Origin: Paraburkholderia heleia NBRC 101817
GTDB taxonomy: Bacteria; Pseudomonadota; Gammaproteobacteria; Burkholderiales; Burkholderiaceae
Assembly: GCF_000739775.1 (NCBI RefSeq)
Contig: NZ_BBJH01000008.1
Location: forward strand, 62,001 to 126,000
DNA: 64,000 nucleotides
Reading direction: 5' to 3'
Of the stretch, positions 25,625 to 35,856 are shown piece after piece. Positions within the stretch are counted from its first letter, which is position 1. The number at the start of each line of letters is the position of its first letter. The translations under genes were made by a program, and so were the position numbers. The notes beneath the pieces are model-generated. The model was not told the origin of the DNA. It worked only from the letters and a program-made list of their open reading frames with translations, and made no database searches.

Positions 25625-26695
25625 ATGCGCAAGCTCGTTCGCTGTCTTGGCATCGCCGCCGTCTCCCTCGCCACCTTCGCTTCGAGTGCCGCCTTCGCCG
25701 CCGGCCGCAGCGACTTCAAGGTTTGCTGGACCATCTACGCCGGCTGGATGCCGTGGGGGCAAGCAAAAACCCAGGGCATCATCTCGAAGTGGGCCACGAA
25801 GTATGGCATCAAGATCGATGTCGTCCAGCTGAACGACTACGTTGAATCGATCAATCAGTACACGGCCGGCAAGTTCGACGGCTGCGCGATGACCAACATG
25901 GATGCGCTCACCATCCCGGCCTCGGGCGGCGTCGATTCGACTGCCCTGATCGTGAGCGATTACTCGAACGGCAACGACGGCGTGCTCATGAAGGGCAAGG
26001 GCAAACAGATCGCCGACCTGAAGGGGCAGCAGGTCAACCTCGTGCAGTTCTCGGTCTCCCACTACCTGCTCGCACGCGCTCTGGAAAGCGCGCATATGAG
26101 CGAGCGCGATCTCAAGGTTGTGAACACATCCGATGCCGATATCTCAGGCGCATTCGCGACGCCGACTGTTCGCAACGCGGTGACGTGGAACCCGATGCTC
26201 GCCGATCTGAAAGCGCAGCCGAACGTGACCGAAGTCTTCGATTCGAGCAAGATTCCCGGCGAAATCATGGACATGATGGTCGTCAACACGAAGACGCTGC
26301 AGGAGAACCCGGCGCTCGGCAAGGCACTGACGGGCGCATGGTTCGAGATGGTTGCGCTGATGCACAGCAATTCGGCGGCGAGCACCAGCGCGCTGACGTC
26401 GATGGCGAAGGCCTCCGGTACCGACCTTGCGAACTTCAAGGGGCAACTGTCGACCACCGCGCTCTTCTACACGCCCCAGGCGGCGGTCGCTTTCGTCACG
26501 AGCCCGGACATGCCGAAGATCATGGCGCGCGTAGCGAAGTTCTCCTTTGACCACGGGCTGCTCGGCCAGGATGCGAAGAGTGCCGATTCTGTCGGCATGG
26601 CGTTCGACAAGAACGTGATCGTCGGCGACAAGAACAACGTCAAGCTGCGTTTCGACCCGACCTACGTCGAGATGGCCGCTGCAGGCAAGCTCTGA
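25625..26695 (+). CDS. NitT/TauT-type ABC binding protein, guanidine operon
   Basis: A 356-residue secreted binding protein (signal peptide to AAFAAG) of the nitrate/taurine-type family: FKVCWTIYAGWMPWGQAKTQ, IDVVQLNDYVESINQYTAG and FDGCAMTNMDALTIPASGG. It is the first gene behind the guanidine-I riboswitch, in an operon with permease, ATPase, carboxyguanidine deiminase-type subunits, carboxylase and allophanate hydrolase. It should bind guanidine or a guanidine-releasing compound. The ATG is preceded by GAGG. Confidence 0.9.
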   Translation: MRKLVRCLGIAAVSLATFASSAAFAAGRSDFKVCWTIYAGWMPWGQAKTQGIISKWATKYGIKIDVVQLNDYVESINQYTAGKFDGCAMTNMDALTIPASGGVDSTALIVSDYSNGNDGVLMKGKGKQIADLKGQQVNLVQFSVSHYLLARALESAHMSERDLKVVNTSDADISGAFATPTVRNAVTWNPMLADLKAQPNVTEVFDSSKIPGEIMDMMVVNTKTLQENPALGKALTGAWFEMVALMHSNSAASTSALTSMAKASGTDLANFKGQLSTTALFYTPQAAVAFVTSPDMPKIMARVAKFSFDHGLLGQDAKSADSVGMAFDKNVIVGDKNNVKLRFDPTYVEMAAAGKL

Positions 26696-26728
26696 GACTG
26701 ATTTCGAGGCATTCACCAGGCGCTCACC

Positions 26729-27544
26729 ATGCGACTCATCAATCGACATCCGAGCCGAATCGGCAGCATGATGCTTCTCCTGCTGCCGTTCGTCGTGCTC
26801 TTTGCCGTGTATTTCACGGGGTCCGCGGCGCGGCTCAAGCTCAATCCCGATGACAAACTGCTTCCGGGCGCGGTGCAAATGCGCGATGCCGTGAAGTCGG
26901 TTGCATTCACCGAGGACAAGCGCACGGGTGAATATCTGTTGTGGGACGACACCCTGTCGAGTTTGCGACGACTGGGTATCGGTCTCGTGGTGAGCGCGGC
27001 AATTGCACTGGTGGCCGCTATCGCGACCGGCTCGTTTCCGCTCGTCAGCGCAACGCTCTCGCCATTCATCACCGTCGTCTCGATGGTGCCTCCGCTGGCG
27101 GTGCTGCCGATTCTTTTCATTGTCTTCGGGCTCGATGAGCTATCCAAGGTCGTGCTCATTGTTTTCGGCATTACGCCCATGATCATTCGGGACCTGCATG
27201 CCCGCGCCCGCGACATTCCCGCCGAGCTGTGGGTCAAGGCCCAAACCCTGGGGGCGACGAGTTGGACGGTGATTCTGCGCCTCGTTTTACCCCAGCTCCT
27301 GCCGCGCCTGCTGGTGGCGATGCGTCTGTCGCTCGGCGCTGCATGGCTGTTTCTCATCGCCGCTGAAGCGATCGCATCGACGGACGGCCTGGGCTATCGC
27401 ATCTTCCTCGTGCGCCGCTACCTCTCCATGGATCTGATTCTGCCGTATGTCGCCTGGATAACGCTGCTCGCGTGGCTCACCGACGAACTGCTTCGGCGGA
27501 TCACGCAGTGGTCGTTTCCATGGTATGGCGGAGGTGGGCGATGA
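26729..27544 (+). CDS. ABC transporter permease, guanidine operon
   Basis: A 271-residue NitT/TauT-type permease: six helices, with a large periplasmic loop after helix 1 (about residues 35-75) and the EAA motif ARDIPAELWVKAQTLGATSW. Its stop overlaps the ATPase start (ATGA). Confidence 0.92.
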   Translation: MRLINRHPSRIGSMMLLLLPFVVLFAVYFTGSAARLKLNPDDKLLPGAVQMRDAVKSVAFTEDKRTGEYLLWDDTLSSLRRLGIGLVVSAAIALVAAIATGSFPLVSATLSPFITVVSMVPPLAVLPILFIVFGLDELSKVVLIVFGITPMIIRDLHARARDIPAELWVKAQTLGATSWTVILRLVLPQLLPRLLVAMRLSLGAAWLFLIAAEAIASTDGLGYRIFLVRRYLSMDLILPYVAWITLLAWLTDELLRRITQWSFPWYGGGGR

Positions 27545-28329
27545 TCGAAGTCCGCAATGTATGGAAAGAGTACGGCGGCCAGGTGGTGCTGGAGCGCTTG
27601 AATCTGACGATCCAGGAGGGCGAGTTCTGTTCGATGGTCGGCGCTTCCGGCTGCGGAAAGTCGACATTTCTGCGGCTGCTGCTGGGCCAGGAGCAAGTCA
27701 CGCGCGGCGAGATCCTGCTGGACGGTCAACCGCTGCCCGGGGAACCGGATGCCCATCGTGGCGTGGTGTTTCAACGTTACTCGGTGTTCGAGCACCTTAG
27801 CGTATTGCGCAACGTGATGCTGGGGCTGGAACTTCCGAAGGCGAAGCTCACGGGCAGACTCTTCGGGGCGCAGCGGCGCGCCGCGCGAGACGAAGCAGCG
27901 GCAATGCTCGAGCGGGTGGGACTCGGTGCCGCCTTGAACAAGTACCCGCAGCAACTCTCCGGTGGCATGCAGCAACGCCTTGCCATCGCGCAGGCCTTGA
28001 TTATGAAGCCGCGCGTCCTGCTGCTCGATGAGCCGTTTGGCGCACTCGACCCCGGTATTCGCAAGGACATGCATGCGCTGCTCTCGGACCTGTGGCGCGA
28101 AGCCAGGCTAACCATTTTGATGGTGACGCATGACCTGAAAGAGGGCTTCACGCTGGGAAGCCGTGTGCTGGTCTTCGACAAGGTACGCGTGGACCCCCAG
28201 GCGCCGGGCGCCTACGGAGCCCGTATTACCTACAACATTCCACTCGACCGCAGCCGCGAATCGGTGTCCGCGGTTCATCTGGCGCGCGCGGCGGTTCGAG
28301 GCGCGTCCAGCATCGAAGTGGTTTCATGA
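27541..28329 (+). CDS. ABC transporter ATPase, guanidine operon
   Basis: A 262-residue ATPase with Walker A GASGCGKST, Q-loop VVFQRYSVF, signature LSGGMQQRLAIAQAL, Walker B LLLDEPFGALD and the switch His in MVTHDLKEG. It overlaps the permease by 4 bp. It completes the uptake system of the riboswitch-controlled operon. Confidence 0.95.
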   Translation: MIEVRNVWKEYGGQVVLERLNLTIQEGEFCSMVGASGCGKSTFLRLLLGQEQVTRGEILLDGQPLPGEPDAHRGVVFQRYSVFEHLSVLRNVMLGLELPKAKLTGRLFGAQRRAARDEAAAMLERVGLGAALNKYPQQLSGGMQQRLAIAQALIMKPRVLLLDEPFGALDPGIRKDMHALLSDLWREARLTILMVTHDLKEGFTLGSRVLVFDKVRVDPQAPGAYGARITYNIPLDRSRESVSAVHLARAAVRGASSIEVVS

Positions 28330-28342
28330 AGGGAATTCGAAC

Positions 28343-29047
28343 ATGAAGTTATTGCTTGAAGAAACCGTACCGGGTGGCGGCCATACCTCGCTCATCGTGA
28401 AGCGCGGGCAATCGTTGCGCGTGACCGACCTGCACGGCGGCGCCAATGTCAGCGTCATGATGGTCAATGCATCGGAGAAGAGCGAGCGACTGAACCTCCC
28501 GGATTCGCTGAAGTGCCAGCACACCGCAAAACTCACGACGGGTCACTGCCTGTACTCCGATATGGGGCGTGTTCTCGCTGCCATCGTCGACGACACGTGC
28601 GGGTGGCACGACAGCATCGGCGGCGTCTCGAACGCCGAGGAGGTCGCGGTGCGGTATGGAGCTGGCCGCTATCAGGAACTGCGCAACGCGTTCTACCGGA
28701 ATGGCACGGACAATTTGCTCGTCGAGATGGGCAAGTGGGGGCTCGGGATCTCAGACCTGCTGATGACGCTCAACCTTTTCAGCCGCGTCGATGTCACCGG
28801 CGAAGGCGAACTCAATTTTGTGAGCCACAACTCGAAGGCTGGCGATTACGTTGAACTCTATGCGCCAATGAACACGCTCGTCGTGCTCACCGCGATTCAG
28901 CACCCGCTCGACCCGAACCCTGAATATGCACCCAAAGCGGTGAAACTCGAATTGAGCGAGGCGCAGCCCGGCGTGGCCGAAGTGTGCCGTACCGCATGCG
29001 AGGAAAACGTGCGCGGCTTTATCAACACAGAGCGATTCTTTCTTTGA
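28343..29047 (+). CDS. urea-amidolyase-associated protein 1 (carboxyguanidine deiminase subunit)
   Basis: A 234-residue DUF1989-family protein ([56 protein letters not shown]). Homologues of this pair (UAAP1 and UAAP2), found with guanidine carboxylase, were shown to form carboxyguanidine deiminase (CgdAB), converting carboxyguanidine to allophanate and ammonia. The C-W-H motif and paired cysteines suggest a metal site. It lies 13 bp after the ATPase gene. Confidence 0.88.
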   Translation: MKLLLEETVPGGGHTSLIVKRGQSLRVTDLHGGANVSVMMVNASEKSERLNLPDSLKCQHTAKLTTGHCLYSDMGRVLAAIVDDTCGWHDSIGGVSNAEEVAVRYGAGRYQELRNAFYRNGTDNLLVEMGKWGLGISDLLMTLNLFSRVDVTGEGELNFVSHNSKAGDYVELYAPMNTLVVLTAIQHPLDPNPEYAPKAVKLELSEAQPGVAEVCRTACEENVRGFINTERFFL

Positions 29048-29061
29048 GCGGAGGCCACTTC

Positions 29062-29703
29062 ATGATGAGCACGCTTGTCGTCAGCGACAAACAGCCCGAG
29101 AGCGCGGTCTACCGCGAGACAGTTGCCGCGGGTGAGCCCTGGCTTCACGAGGTGAAGGCGGGCCAGACGCTGCGCATCGTCGATCTGGAGGGTAACCAGG
29201 CGGTCGATACGCTGTTCTACAGCCTCGCCCACCCGCGCGAGCGCTTCGACCCGCAACGCACGCTGCGTCGACAGAAGAAGCTCTACCTGACGACTGGCTC
29301 GGTGCTGTACTCGAATCTCGGCAATCCCATGCTGACCGTCGTTGCCGATACCTGTGGCCGCCACGATACGCTCGGCGGCGCCTGCGCACAGGAGAGCAAT
29401 ACCGTGCGCTATGCGCTGGGAAAGCGTTATATGCACAGCTGCCGCGACAACTTCCTGCGCGCTTGCGCGCATGACGGCCGCCTCTCGAAGCAGGACATCG
29501 GCGCGAACGTCAACTTCTTCATGAACGTGCCTGTGACGGCAGAAGGGGGGCTTACTTTCGAAGACGGCATTTCCGCACCGGGGAAGTACGTCGAACTGCG
29601 TGCCGAGATGGACGTCATCGTGCTGATTTCCAACTGTCCGCAGTTGAACAATCCGTGCAATGCCTACAACCCGACGCCAGCGGAGTTGCTGATATGGGAC
29701 TGA
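29062..29703 (+). CDS. urea-amidolyase-associated protein 2 (carboxyguanidine deiminase subunit)
   Basis: A 213-residue DUF1989-family paralogue of the preceding gene ([50 protein letters not shown]). It should form the heteromeric deiminase with its neighbour. Start ATG behind GGAGG, 14 bp after the first subunit. It has the CGRHD metal-type motif matching the partner's CGWHD. Confidence 0.88.
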   Translation: MMSTLVVSDKQPESAVYRETVAAGEPWLHEVKAGQTLRIVDLEGNQAVDTLFYSLAHPRERFDPQRTLRRQKKLYLTTGSVLYSNLGNPMLTVVADTCGRHDTLGGACAQESNTVRYALGKRYMHSCRDNFLRACAHDGRLSKQDIGANVNFFMNVPVTAEGGLTFEDGISAPGKYVELRAEMDVIVLISNCPQLNNPCNAYNPTPAELLIWD

Positions 29704-29875
29704 AGCGTCTGCGCAGCTGGATCTCGTTGCTCATGCTCGTGCGCGCGGGACGTCATTTCACGCTCACGCGCGAAGCGCTCGCCCCGACAGATCGCTGACG
29801 CGAATACGGCCGTGGACGACCGCGGCTCGCTTCTCCCACGGCGGGACGGCCCGCCCCTGAATCACGATTTCTCCC

Positions 29876-32800
29876 ATGTTCGAGAAGATTCTTATCGCCA
29901 ATCGTGGCGCCATTGCGTGCCGGATTCTGAGAACGCTGCGCGAACTCGATGTCACCGGCGTCTCCGTTTTTGCGGAGGCGGATAGAGCGAGCCGTCATGT
30001 GAGCGAGGCGCCCATCGCGCACTGCCTGGGCGATGGCCCCGCCGCGACGACCTATCTCGATACGGACAAAATCCTTGAGATCGCTCGCCGCGAGGCCGTG
30101 CAGGCGATTCACCCCGGGTATGGATTCCTTTCCGAGAACGCCGCCTTTGGCGAAGCTTGCGAAGCGGCGGGGATTGCCTTCATCGGGCCCACGCCCGCAC
30201 AGCTGCGTGCCTTTGGCCTGAAGCATACGGCGCGTGAAATCGCGGAGAAGGAAGGCGTGCCGATGCTCAGGGGCACCGGCTTGCTCGCTGATCTGATGGC
30301 GGGACTCGAAGCGGCAGAAGTCATCGGCTATCCGGTGATGTTGAAGAGCACGGCCGGCGGCGGCGGGATCGGCATGCGTGTGTGCTGGAACGCAGCCGAA
30401 CTCAGTGCGCATTTCGATGCCGTGAAGCGACTTGGTGAAAACAATTTCAGCGACTCCGGCGTTTTCCTCGAAAAGTACATCGAGCGGGCACGACATCTCG
30501 AAGTGCAGGTTTTCGGCGACGGCAAGGGCGATGCCATCGCACTCGGCGTGCGCGACTGCTCCGTGCAGCGGCGCAACCAGAAGGTGCTCGAGGAAACGCC
30601 CGCGCCGTGCTTGCCGGATGGGATTTCCGAGGCACTGTGCGCGGCTGCCGTGAAGCTCGCGAAGGCAGTGGGCTATCGCTCCGCGGGCACCGTCGAGTTC
30701 GTGTACGACAGCGCGGCGCAACAATTCTACTTCCTCGAGGTCAACACGCGCCTGCAGGTGGAGCACGGCGTAACCGAACAGGTGTGGGGCATCGACCTCG
30801 TGCACTGGATGATCGAACTGGCAGCGGGCACGCTCGGACCGTTGCAGGAACTCGCAGCGAATCTGGCGCCGCGCGGCCATGCGATTCAGGCGCGGCTCTA
30901 TGCGGAAGACCCCGGCCGGGACTTCAAGCCGAGCCCCGGTCTGCTGACCGACGTTGCGTTCCCGCCAGCCGACGGCCGCGCGCTACGCATCGATACGTGG
31001 ATTGAAGCCGGCTGCGAGGTGCCGCCGTACTTCGACCCCATGCTCGCCAAGGTGATCGCCTGGTCCCCGACTCGCGACGAGGCGCGCACCGCGCTCAAGA
31101 ACGCACTCGAAAACACGCGTATCTACGGCGTGGAGACGAACCGCGACTATCTGCGCCAGATCCTGGACGACAAGCCGTTTGCCTCCGGCGAGCCATGGAC
31201 GCGTTGCCTTGCGGAACTCAAGTACCATGCCAGCGTGGTCGAGGTCGTCGGCGGCGGCACGCAGACGACGGTACAGGACTTCCCCGGCCGTCTGGGATAC
31301 TGGGCGGTCGGCATTCCGCCTTCGGGGCCGATGGATGACCGCGCCATGCGGCTGGGCAACCGCCTGCTCGGCAACGGCCCCGATGCCGCTGCGCTCGAAA
31401 TCACGATGAGCGGCCCGACGCTGCGTTTCAATACGGACGCGGTCGTCGCCATCACGGGGGCGGAAATTCCCGTGCTGCTCGACGATATCGCGCAACCGTT
31501 GAATACGAGCCTCTTTGTGCCGGCAGGCTCGACGTTGTCGCTCGGCACCATTCGCGGTGCCGGCGCGCGCGCTTATCTGTGCGTGCGCGGAGGTCTCGAC
31601 GTCGGCGTGTATCTCGGCAGTCGTAGCACCTTCACGCTCGGTCAGTTCGGGGGCCATGGCGGCCGCGCAATACGCGCGGGCGACGTGCTTCATCTCTATG
31701 CGCTCGAGAATTCGCAGGCCGGCAAGACGCTGAATGCCGTGCCGAAGCTCGAAGACGTTCGGAGCCTCCGCGTGATTTATGGTCCGCATGGCGCGCCCGA
31801 GTACTTCAGCTCTCGCTACATCGAACGCTTCCTCGCCACCGATTGGGAAGTTCACTTCAACTCGAGCCGTACCGGTGTGCGCCTGATCGGCCCGAAGCCG
31901 GAATGGGCACGCGAGGACGGCGGCGAGGCCGGCCTGCACCCGTCGAACATTCACGACAATCCCTATGCGGTCGGCGCCATCGACTTCACCGGCGATATGC
32001 CGGTGATTCTCGGACCCGACGGGCCGAGTCTCGGCGGCTTCGTCTGCCCGGTGACCATCATCGAGGCCGACCTCTGGCACATCGGGCAGTTGAAGGCCGG
32101 CGACAAAGTTCGCTTTGTTCCGGTGGAGGTTGAAGAAGCGCGTGAGGCCGCACGCCAGCGCGCCCGCGAACTGGAGAGCCTCGAGGTCGAGTCGAACGCG
32201 CCGATTCGGAGACGGTCGTCGCTGACATCGCCCATCGTGCTCGACATGGGTTCGGGCGGCGAGCGGCTTGTTGCGCGCGTGTCCGGCGATACGCATCTGC
32301 TGCTCGAGATCGGACCTGCCGAGCTGGACCTCGTTTCGCGCTTTCGCGGTCACGCGCTCATGCAGTCTATCGAGGCCATGGCGCTTCCCGGCGTCGTCGA
32401 TCTGACGCCAGGCATCCGTTCTCTCCAGATTCACTATCGACCGGAGCAACTGGCGCTCGCGCAACTGCTGGCTGTGGTACGCGAGGCCTGGGAGCAGGTC
32501 TTGCTGAAAAGGGATCTGCGCGTGCCGTCGCGAGTCGTTCACATTCCGCTCTCCTGGGATGACCCGGCGTGTCAGCTCGCGATTGAGAAATACATGACCA
32601 CGGTGCGCAAAGACGCACCCTGGTGCCCGAGCAACCTGGAGTTCATTCGCCGGATCAACGACCTCGAGTCCATCGATGCCGTAAAACAGATCGTTTTCGA
32701 CGCGAGCTATCTCGTGATGGGCCTCGGTGACGTCTACCTGGGTGCGCCTGTCGCGACACCGCTCGACCCGCGTCACCGCCTCGTGACGACCAAGTACAAC

Positions 32801-33475
32801 CCGGCCCGTACGTGGACCGCGGAGAATTCGGTCGGCATCGGCGGCGCGTATCTTTGCGTGTACGGCATGGAAGGGCCCGGTGGTTATCAATTCGTCGGGC
32901 GCACGCTGCAGATGTGGAATCGCTATCGCAAGGTCGCGGATTTCGCCGGTCAGCACTATTTGCTGCGCTTTTTCGACCAGATTCGCTTCTACGAAGTATC
33001 GGCCGACGAACTGCTTCGCATCCGCGCCGATTTTCCGCTTGGGCGGTATCCGTTGAAGATTGAAGCGTCCGAACTCTCGCTGGCGGATTATCAAGTGTTT
33101 CTTGAGAGCGAAGCTGCCAGCATCGGCGCGTTCCGTTCAAGTCAGAAAGCCGCCTTCGAGGCCGAGCGTGAGCGTTGGCGCGCAGCGGGCAGCCCGGAAG
33201 AGGCCATCGAGGCAACGGGCGCAGAGGACACCCAACTGGCCCCCCTAAAGGACGGGCAGGTCGCCGTGGACTGCGAAATCGCCGGCAGCCTCTGGCAGGT
33301 CAAGGTGAAGGCGGGAGACATCGTTGCCGCCGGCGACGTACTGCTCATTATCGAGTCGATGAAGATGGAGATCTCGGTGTTTGCCTCGTGTGCAGGGACC
33401 GTCGGCGAAATCTACGTGGCCCCTGGCTCGCCTGTGCGCGCCGGGCAGCGCGTCGCTGTTATTGAACGCCGATAA
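29876..33475 (+). CDS. guanidine/urea carboxylase, biotin-dependent
   Basis: A 1199-residue multidomain carboxylase. Biotin carboxylase core about residues 1-445 (FEKILIANRGAIACRI, GGGGIGMRVCWN, FLEVNTRLQVEHGVTEQ), then the carboxyltransferase half built of an AHS2/KipA-like part (about 470-770, TVQDFPGRLGYWAVGIPPSGPMDD) and an AHS1/KipI-like part (about 800-1050), then a biotinyl domain with K1163 in IESMKMEI. The order and length match urea carboxylase. Being behind a guanidine-I riboswitch and next to the deiminase pair, it is most likely guanidine carboxylase. The substrate cannot be proven from sequence alone. Confidence 0.92.
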   Translation: MFEKILIANRGAIACRILRTLRELDVTGVSVFAEADRASRHVSEAPIAHCLGDGPAATTYLDTDKILEIARREAVQAIHPGYGFLSENAAFGEACEAAGIAFIGPTPAQLRAFGLKHTAREIAEKEGVPMLRGTGLLADLMAGLEAAEVIGYPVMLKSTAGGGGIGMRVCWNAAELSAHFDAVKRLGENNFSDSGVFLEKYIERARHLEVQVFGDGKGDAIALGVRDCSVQRRNQKVLEETPAPCLPDGISEALCAAAVKLAKAVGYRSAGTVEFVYDSAAQQFYFLEVNTRLQVEHGVTEQVWGIDLVHWMIELAAGTLGPLQELAANLAPRGHAIQARLYAEDPGRDFKPSPGLLTDVAFPPADGRALRIDTWIEAGCEVPPYFDPMLAKVIAWSPTRDEARTALKNALENTRIYGVETNRDYLRQILDDKPFASGEPWTRCLAELKYHASVVEVVGGGTQTTVQDFPGRLGYWAVGIPPSGPMDDRAMRLGNRLLGNGPDAAALEITMSGPTLRFNTDAVVAITGAEIPVLLDDIAQPLNTSLFVPAGSTLSLGTIRGAGARAYLCVRGGLDVGVYLGSRSTFTLGQFGGHGGRAIRAGDVLHLYALENSQAGKTLNAVPKLEDVRSLRVIYGPHGAPEYFSSRYIERFLATDWEVHFNSSRTGVRLIGPKPEWAREDGGEAGLHPSNIHDNPYAVGAIDFTGDMPVILGPDGPSLGGFVCPVTIIEADLWHIGQLKAGDKVRFVPVEVEEAREAARQRARELESLEVESNAPIRRRSSLTSPIVLDMGSGGERLVARVSGDTHLLLEIGPAELDLVSRFRGHALMQSIEAMALPGVVDLTPGIRSLQIHYRPEQLALAQLLAVVREAWEQVLLKRDLRVPSRVVHIPLSWDDPACQLAIEKYMTTVRKDAPWCPSNLEFIRRINDLESIDAVKQIVFDASYLVMGLGDVYLGAPVATPLDPRHRLVTTKYNPARTWTAENSVGIGGAYLCVYGMEGPGGYQFVGRTLQMWNRYRKVADFAGQHYLLRFFDQIRFYEVSADELLRIRADFPLGRYPLKIEASELSLADYQVFLESEAASIGAFRSSQKAAFEAERERWRAAGSPEEAIEATGAEDTQLAPLKDGQVAVDCEIAGSLWQVKVKAGDIVAAGDVLLIIESMKMEISVFASCAGTVGEIYVAPGSPVRAGQRVAVIERR

Positions 33476-33493
33476 TTGCAAGGACAGGAAATC

Positions 33494-35290
33494 ATGCCGA
33501 CATTCGATCTGCGACTCTCCACGCTCCGTAGTGCCTATCGTGATGGGCGCCTCACGCCGCGCCAGCTCGTGGCTGAGCTGCTCGGAAAAGCGAGTGCGCT
33601 GAATCCAGCGTTCAATCTCTTCATTCATCTTCTGACCGAAAGCGAAGTCGCGCCGTACCTGGACTGGCTCGAGAAGCAAGACTTCGAGCGTCTGCCGTTG
33701 TATGGCGTGCCGTTCGCCATCAAGGACAACATCGACCTTGCAGGAGTCCAAACGACCGCTGCATGCCCCGACTTTGCATACACGCCGAAGGCGTCCGCAA
33801 CTGTCGTCAGTCAACTGATATCGCTTGGCGCAATCCCGCTTGGGAAGACCAACCTGGACCAGTTTGCTACGGGCCTGAACGGCACGCGTTCGCCATACGG
33901 CAAATGCCGCAACAGCGTGCATCCCGACTACCCGTCGGGCGGCTCCAGCGCGGGTTCGTCGCTTGCCGTTGCCTTGGGCGTGGCGAGTTTCGCGCTCGGA
34001 ACCGACACGGCGGGGTCGGGCCGCGTGCCCGCCGGTCTGAACAATCTCGTCGGACTCAAGCCGACCCGGGGCATCGTGTCGACGGCGGGTGTCGTTCCCG
34101 CCTGCCGCACGCTGGATTGCGTGACGTTCTTCACGGCCACGGCCGGCGAGGCCAGCGAGCTTCTCTCCTTGACCGCGCAAACCGATGCTCGCGATGCATA
34201 TAGTCGCAAAAACCCTCAGTGGAACTCGGCAAGCGCGTTCGGCAAGCCCACGTCGTTTCGCTTCGGGGTTCCGGCACGGCTTGAATTCGCAGGATGCGCC
34301 GAAAGTCCGGAGCTGTTCGCAACGGCGCGCGCGCTTCTGGAAGCGGCAGGCGGCGAGGCCGTGGAGATTGATTTCGAACCCTTTGTCGAGGCCGCGAATC
34401 TCCTTTATCAGGGCCCGTGGGTTGCGGAGCGTTACAGCGTGGCCGGCGAGCTGATGTCAGCGAAGCCAGACGCTGTGCTGCCCGTCATTCGGGACGTGCT
34501 GGCCAGGGCGCCGGGTGCGACGGCGGTCGAACTGTTTCGCGCGCAATATCGCCTGCAGGCGTTGAAGGCAGCCTGTGACGCGGTGGTCGATTCATTGGAC
34601 TTCGTGCTGACACCGACCTATCCGCGCCCGGTGACGCTGGCCGAACTGGAAGCGGACCCGATTGGACCGAACTCATTGCTCGGTTACTACACGAACTTCA
34701 TGAATCTGCTGGATTACGCGGCTGTCGCCGTGCCGGCAGCGTTCATGAAGAACGGACTCCCATGGGGCGTCACTGTCTTTGGCCGCGCGTTCACCGACCA
34801 GTATCTGCTGGGTGTTGCCGACGTGTTGCAGACGGCGAGCGGCATCGCATGTGTCGGCGCAAGCCACCCGGAGCCTGCCGCGCGGCGCGTAGCGGCCAAC
34901 GACCGGATTCGCGTCGCGGTGTGCGGTGCCCACATGCAGGGGCTGCCGCTGAACAAGGACCTGGTTTCGCGAGGCGCGCAGCGGATGCAGGTAACGCATA
35001 CGGCGGCCCATTATCGGCTGGCCGTGCTGCCGGCTTCTGCGGATGGCACCCGACGCCCGGGATTGTGGCGAGTTGCCGGGAACGGCTCGAAGGTTGCGGT
35101 CGAAGTCTGGGAAATGCCGAGCGCCGAGCTGGGCTCGTTCATTGCCACCGTGCCGTCTCCGCTGGTGCTGGGGAAAGTCGAATTGTCGGACGGCTCGTGG
35201 GTGACCGGCTTCTTGTGCGAGCCCTATGGCGTGCTCTCGGGCACCGATATAACCGAATCTGGTGGATGGCGAGCGTGGCTCGCCAGCTAG
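33494..35290 (+). CDS. atzF: allophanate hydrolase
   Basis: A 598-residue amidase-signature enzyme. K77 (FAIKDN), S151 (GGSSAGSS) and S175 (DTAGSGRVPAG) form the Ser-cisSer-Lys triad. A C-terminal allophanate-hydrolase domain follows (about 465-598, RVAVCGAHMQGLPLNKDLVS...). It splits allophanate to CO2 and two NH3, the last step of guanidine use. It begins 18 bp after the carboxylase. Confidence 0.94.
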   Translation: MPTFDLRLSTLRSAYRDGRLTPRQLVAELLGKASALNPAFNLFIHLLTESEVAPYLDWLEKQDFERLPLYGVPFAIKDNIDLAGVQTTAACPDFAYTPKASATVVSQLISLGAIPLGKTNLDQFATGLNGTRSPYGKCRNSVHPDYPSGGSSAGSSLAVALGVASFALGTDTAGSGRVPAGLNNLVGLKPTRGIVSTAGVVPACRTLDCVTFFTATAGEASELLSLTAQTDARDAYSRKNPQWNSASAFGKPTSFRFGVPARLEFAGCAESPELFATARALLEAAGGEAVEIDFEPFVEAANLLYQGPWVAERYSVAGELMSAKPDAVLPVIRDVLARAPGATAVELFRAQYRLQALKAACDAVVDSLDFVLTPTYPRPVTLAELEADPIGPNSLLGYYTNFMNLLDYAAVAVPAAFMKNGLPWGVTVFGRAFTDQYLLGVADVLQTASGIACVGASHPEPAARRVAANDRIRVAVCGAHMQGLPLNKDLVSRGAQRMQVTHTAAHYRLAVLPASADGTRRPGLWRVAGNGSKVAVEVWEMPSAELGSFIATVPSPLVLGKVELSDGSWVTGFLCEPYGVLSGTDITESGGWRAWLAS

Positions 35291-35309
35291 CGCCGGCCTG
35301 ACTGACGGC

Positions 35310-35708
35310 TTACCTCTTCAAGTACTTGCGAATTGCCTCCGGGGTGACCGGCGTAAAGAAGTTGACCAGATTGCCGTCCGGATCCCGAAAGAGCAACGAG
35401 CGATTGCCCCATGGCAGGGTGGCAGGCGCCTGTACGACGTCTTTGAGCCACCCGCCGAGCCGGCTGTACACCTCGTCCACGTCGGGCACATGGAATTCGA
35501 GAATGAGCGAGCGATTGCTTGCCGGTATCGCAGCCCCTGATCCGAACAGGTCCATGGTGCGCTTACTGCCAATTGCGAGCGTAGCGGTGGATGTGGACAA
35601 CTCTGCGAATTCTTCCGTGTACCAGATAGCGTTCAGCCCGATGTCCTCGTAGAATTGGACGAGCCGTTTGATGTCGTCGGTGATGATGCGAACGGAGACG
35701 AAGTCCAT
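35310..35708 (-). CDS. VOC/glyoxalase-fold protein
   Basis: A 132-residue single vicinal-oxygen-chelate domain: MDFVSVRIITDDIKRLVQFY, then GSKRTMDLFGSG and LLFRDPDGNLVNFFTPV. The DPDGN loop with metal-ligand-type Glu/His spacing fits glyoxalase or bleomycin-resistance relatives, substrate unknown. The start is the ATG behind GAGGAAG. It is divergent from the WYL regulator, which probably controls it. Confidence 0.85.
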   Translation of the reverse strand: MDFVSVRIITDDIKRLVQFYEDIGLNAIWYTEEFAELSTSTATLAIGSKRTMDLFGSGAAIPASNRSLILEFHVPDVDEVYSRLGGWLKDVVQAPATLPWGNRSLLFRDPDGNLVNFFTPVTPEAIRKYLKR

Positions 35709-35856
35709 TTTCTTCCTCAAGTCGTTAAACCCATATCCGGACCCGCATTGGCAAGCTCGAGGTCCGGCAGTCGTGTCGCCGCTAACGCAGTAGACGGCGT
35801 TCCAACATCCTACAAAAGGCCTGCTGCCACCATGCTGTCAGCAGCGAAACTCCGTC

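Noticed and set aside
29764..29878. Reverse-strand 37-codon frame (MGEIVIQGRAVPPWEKRAA...) overlapping the carboxylase start
   Set aside because: It has a plausible composition but lies divergent within the operon, overlaps the carboxylase ATG and has no clear ribosome site or family; probably chance.
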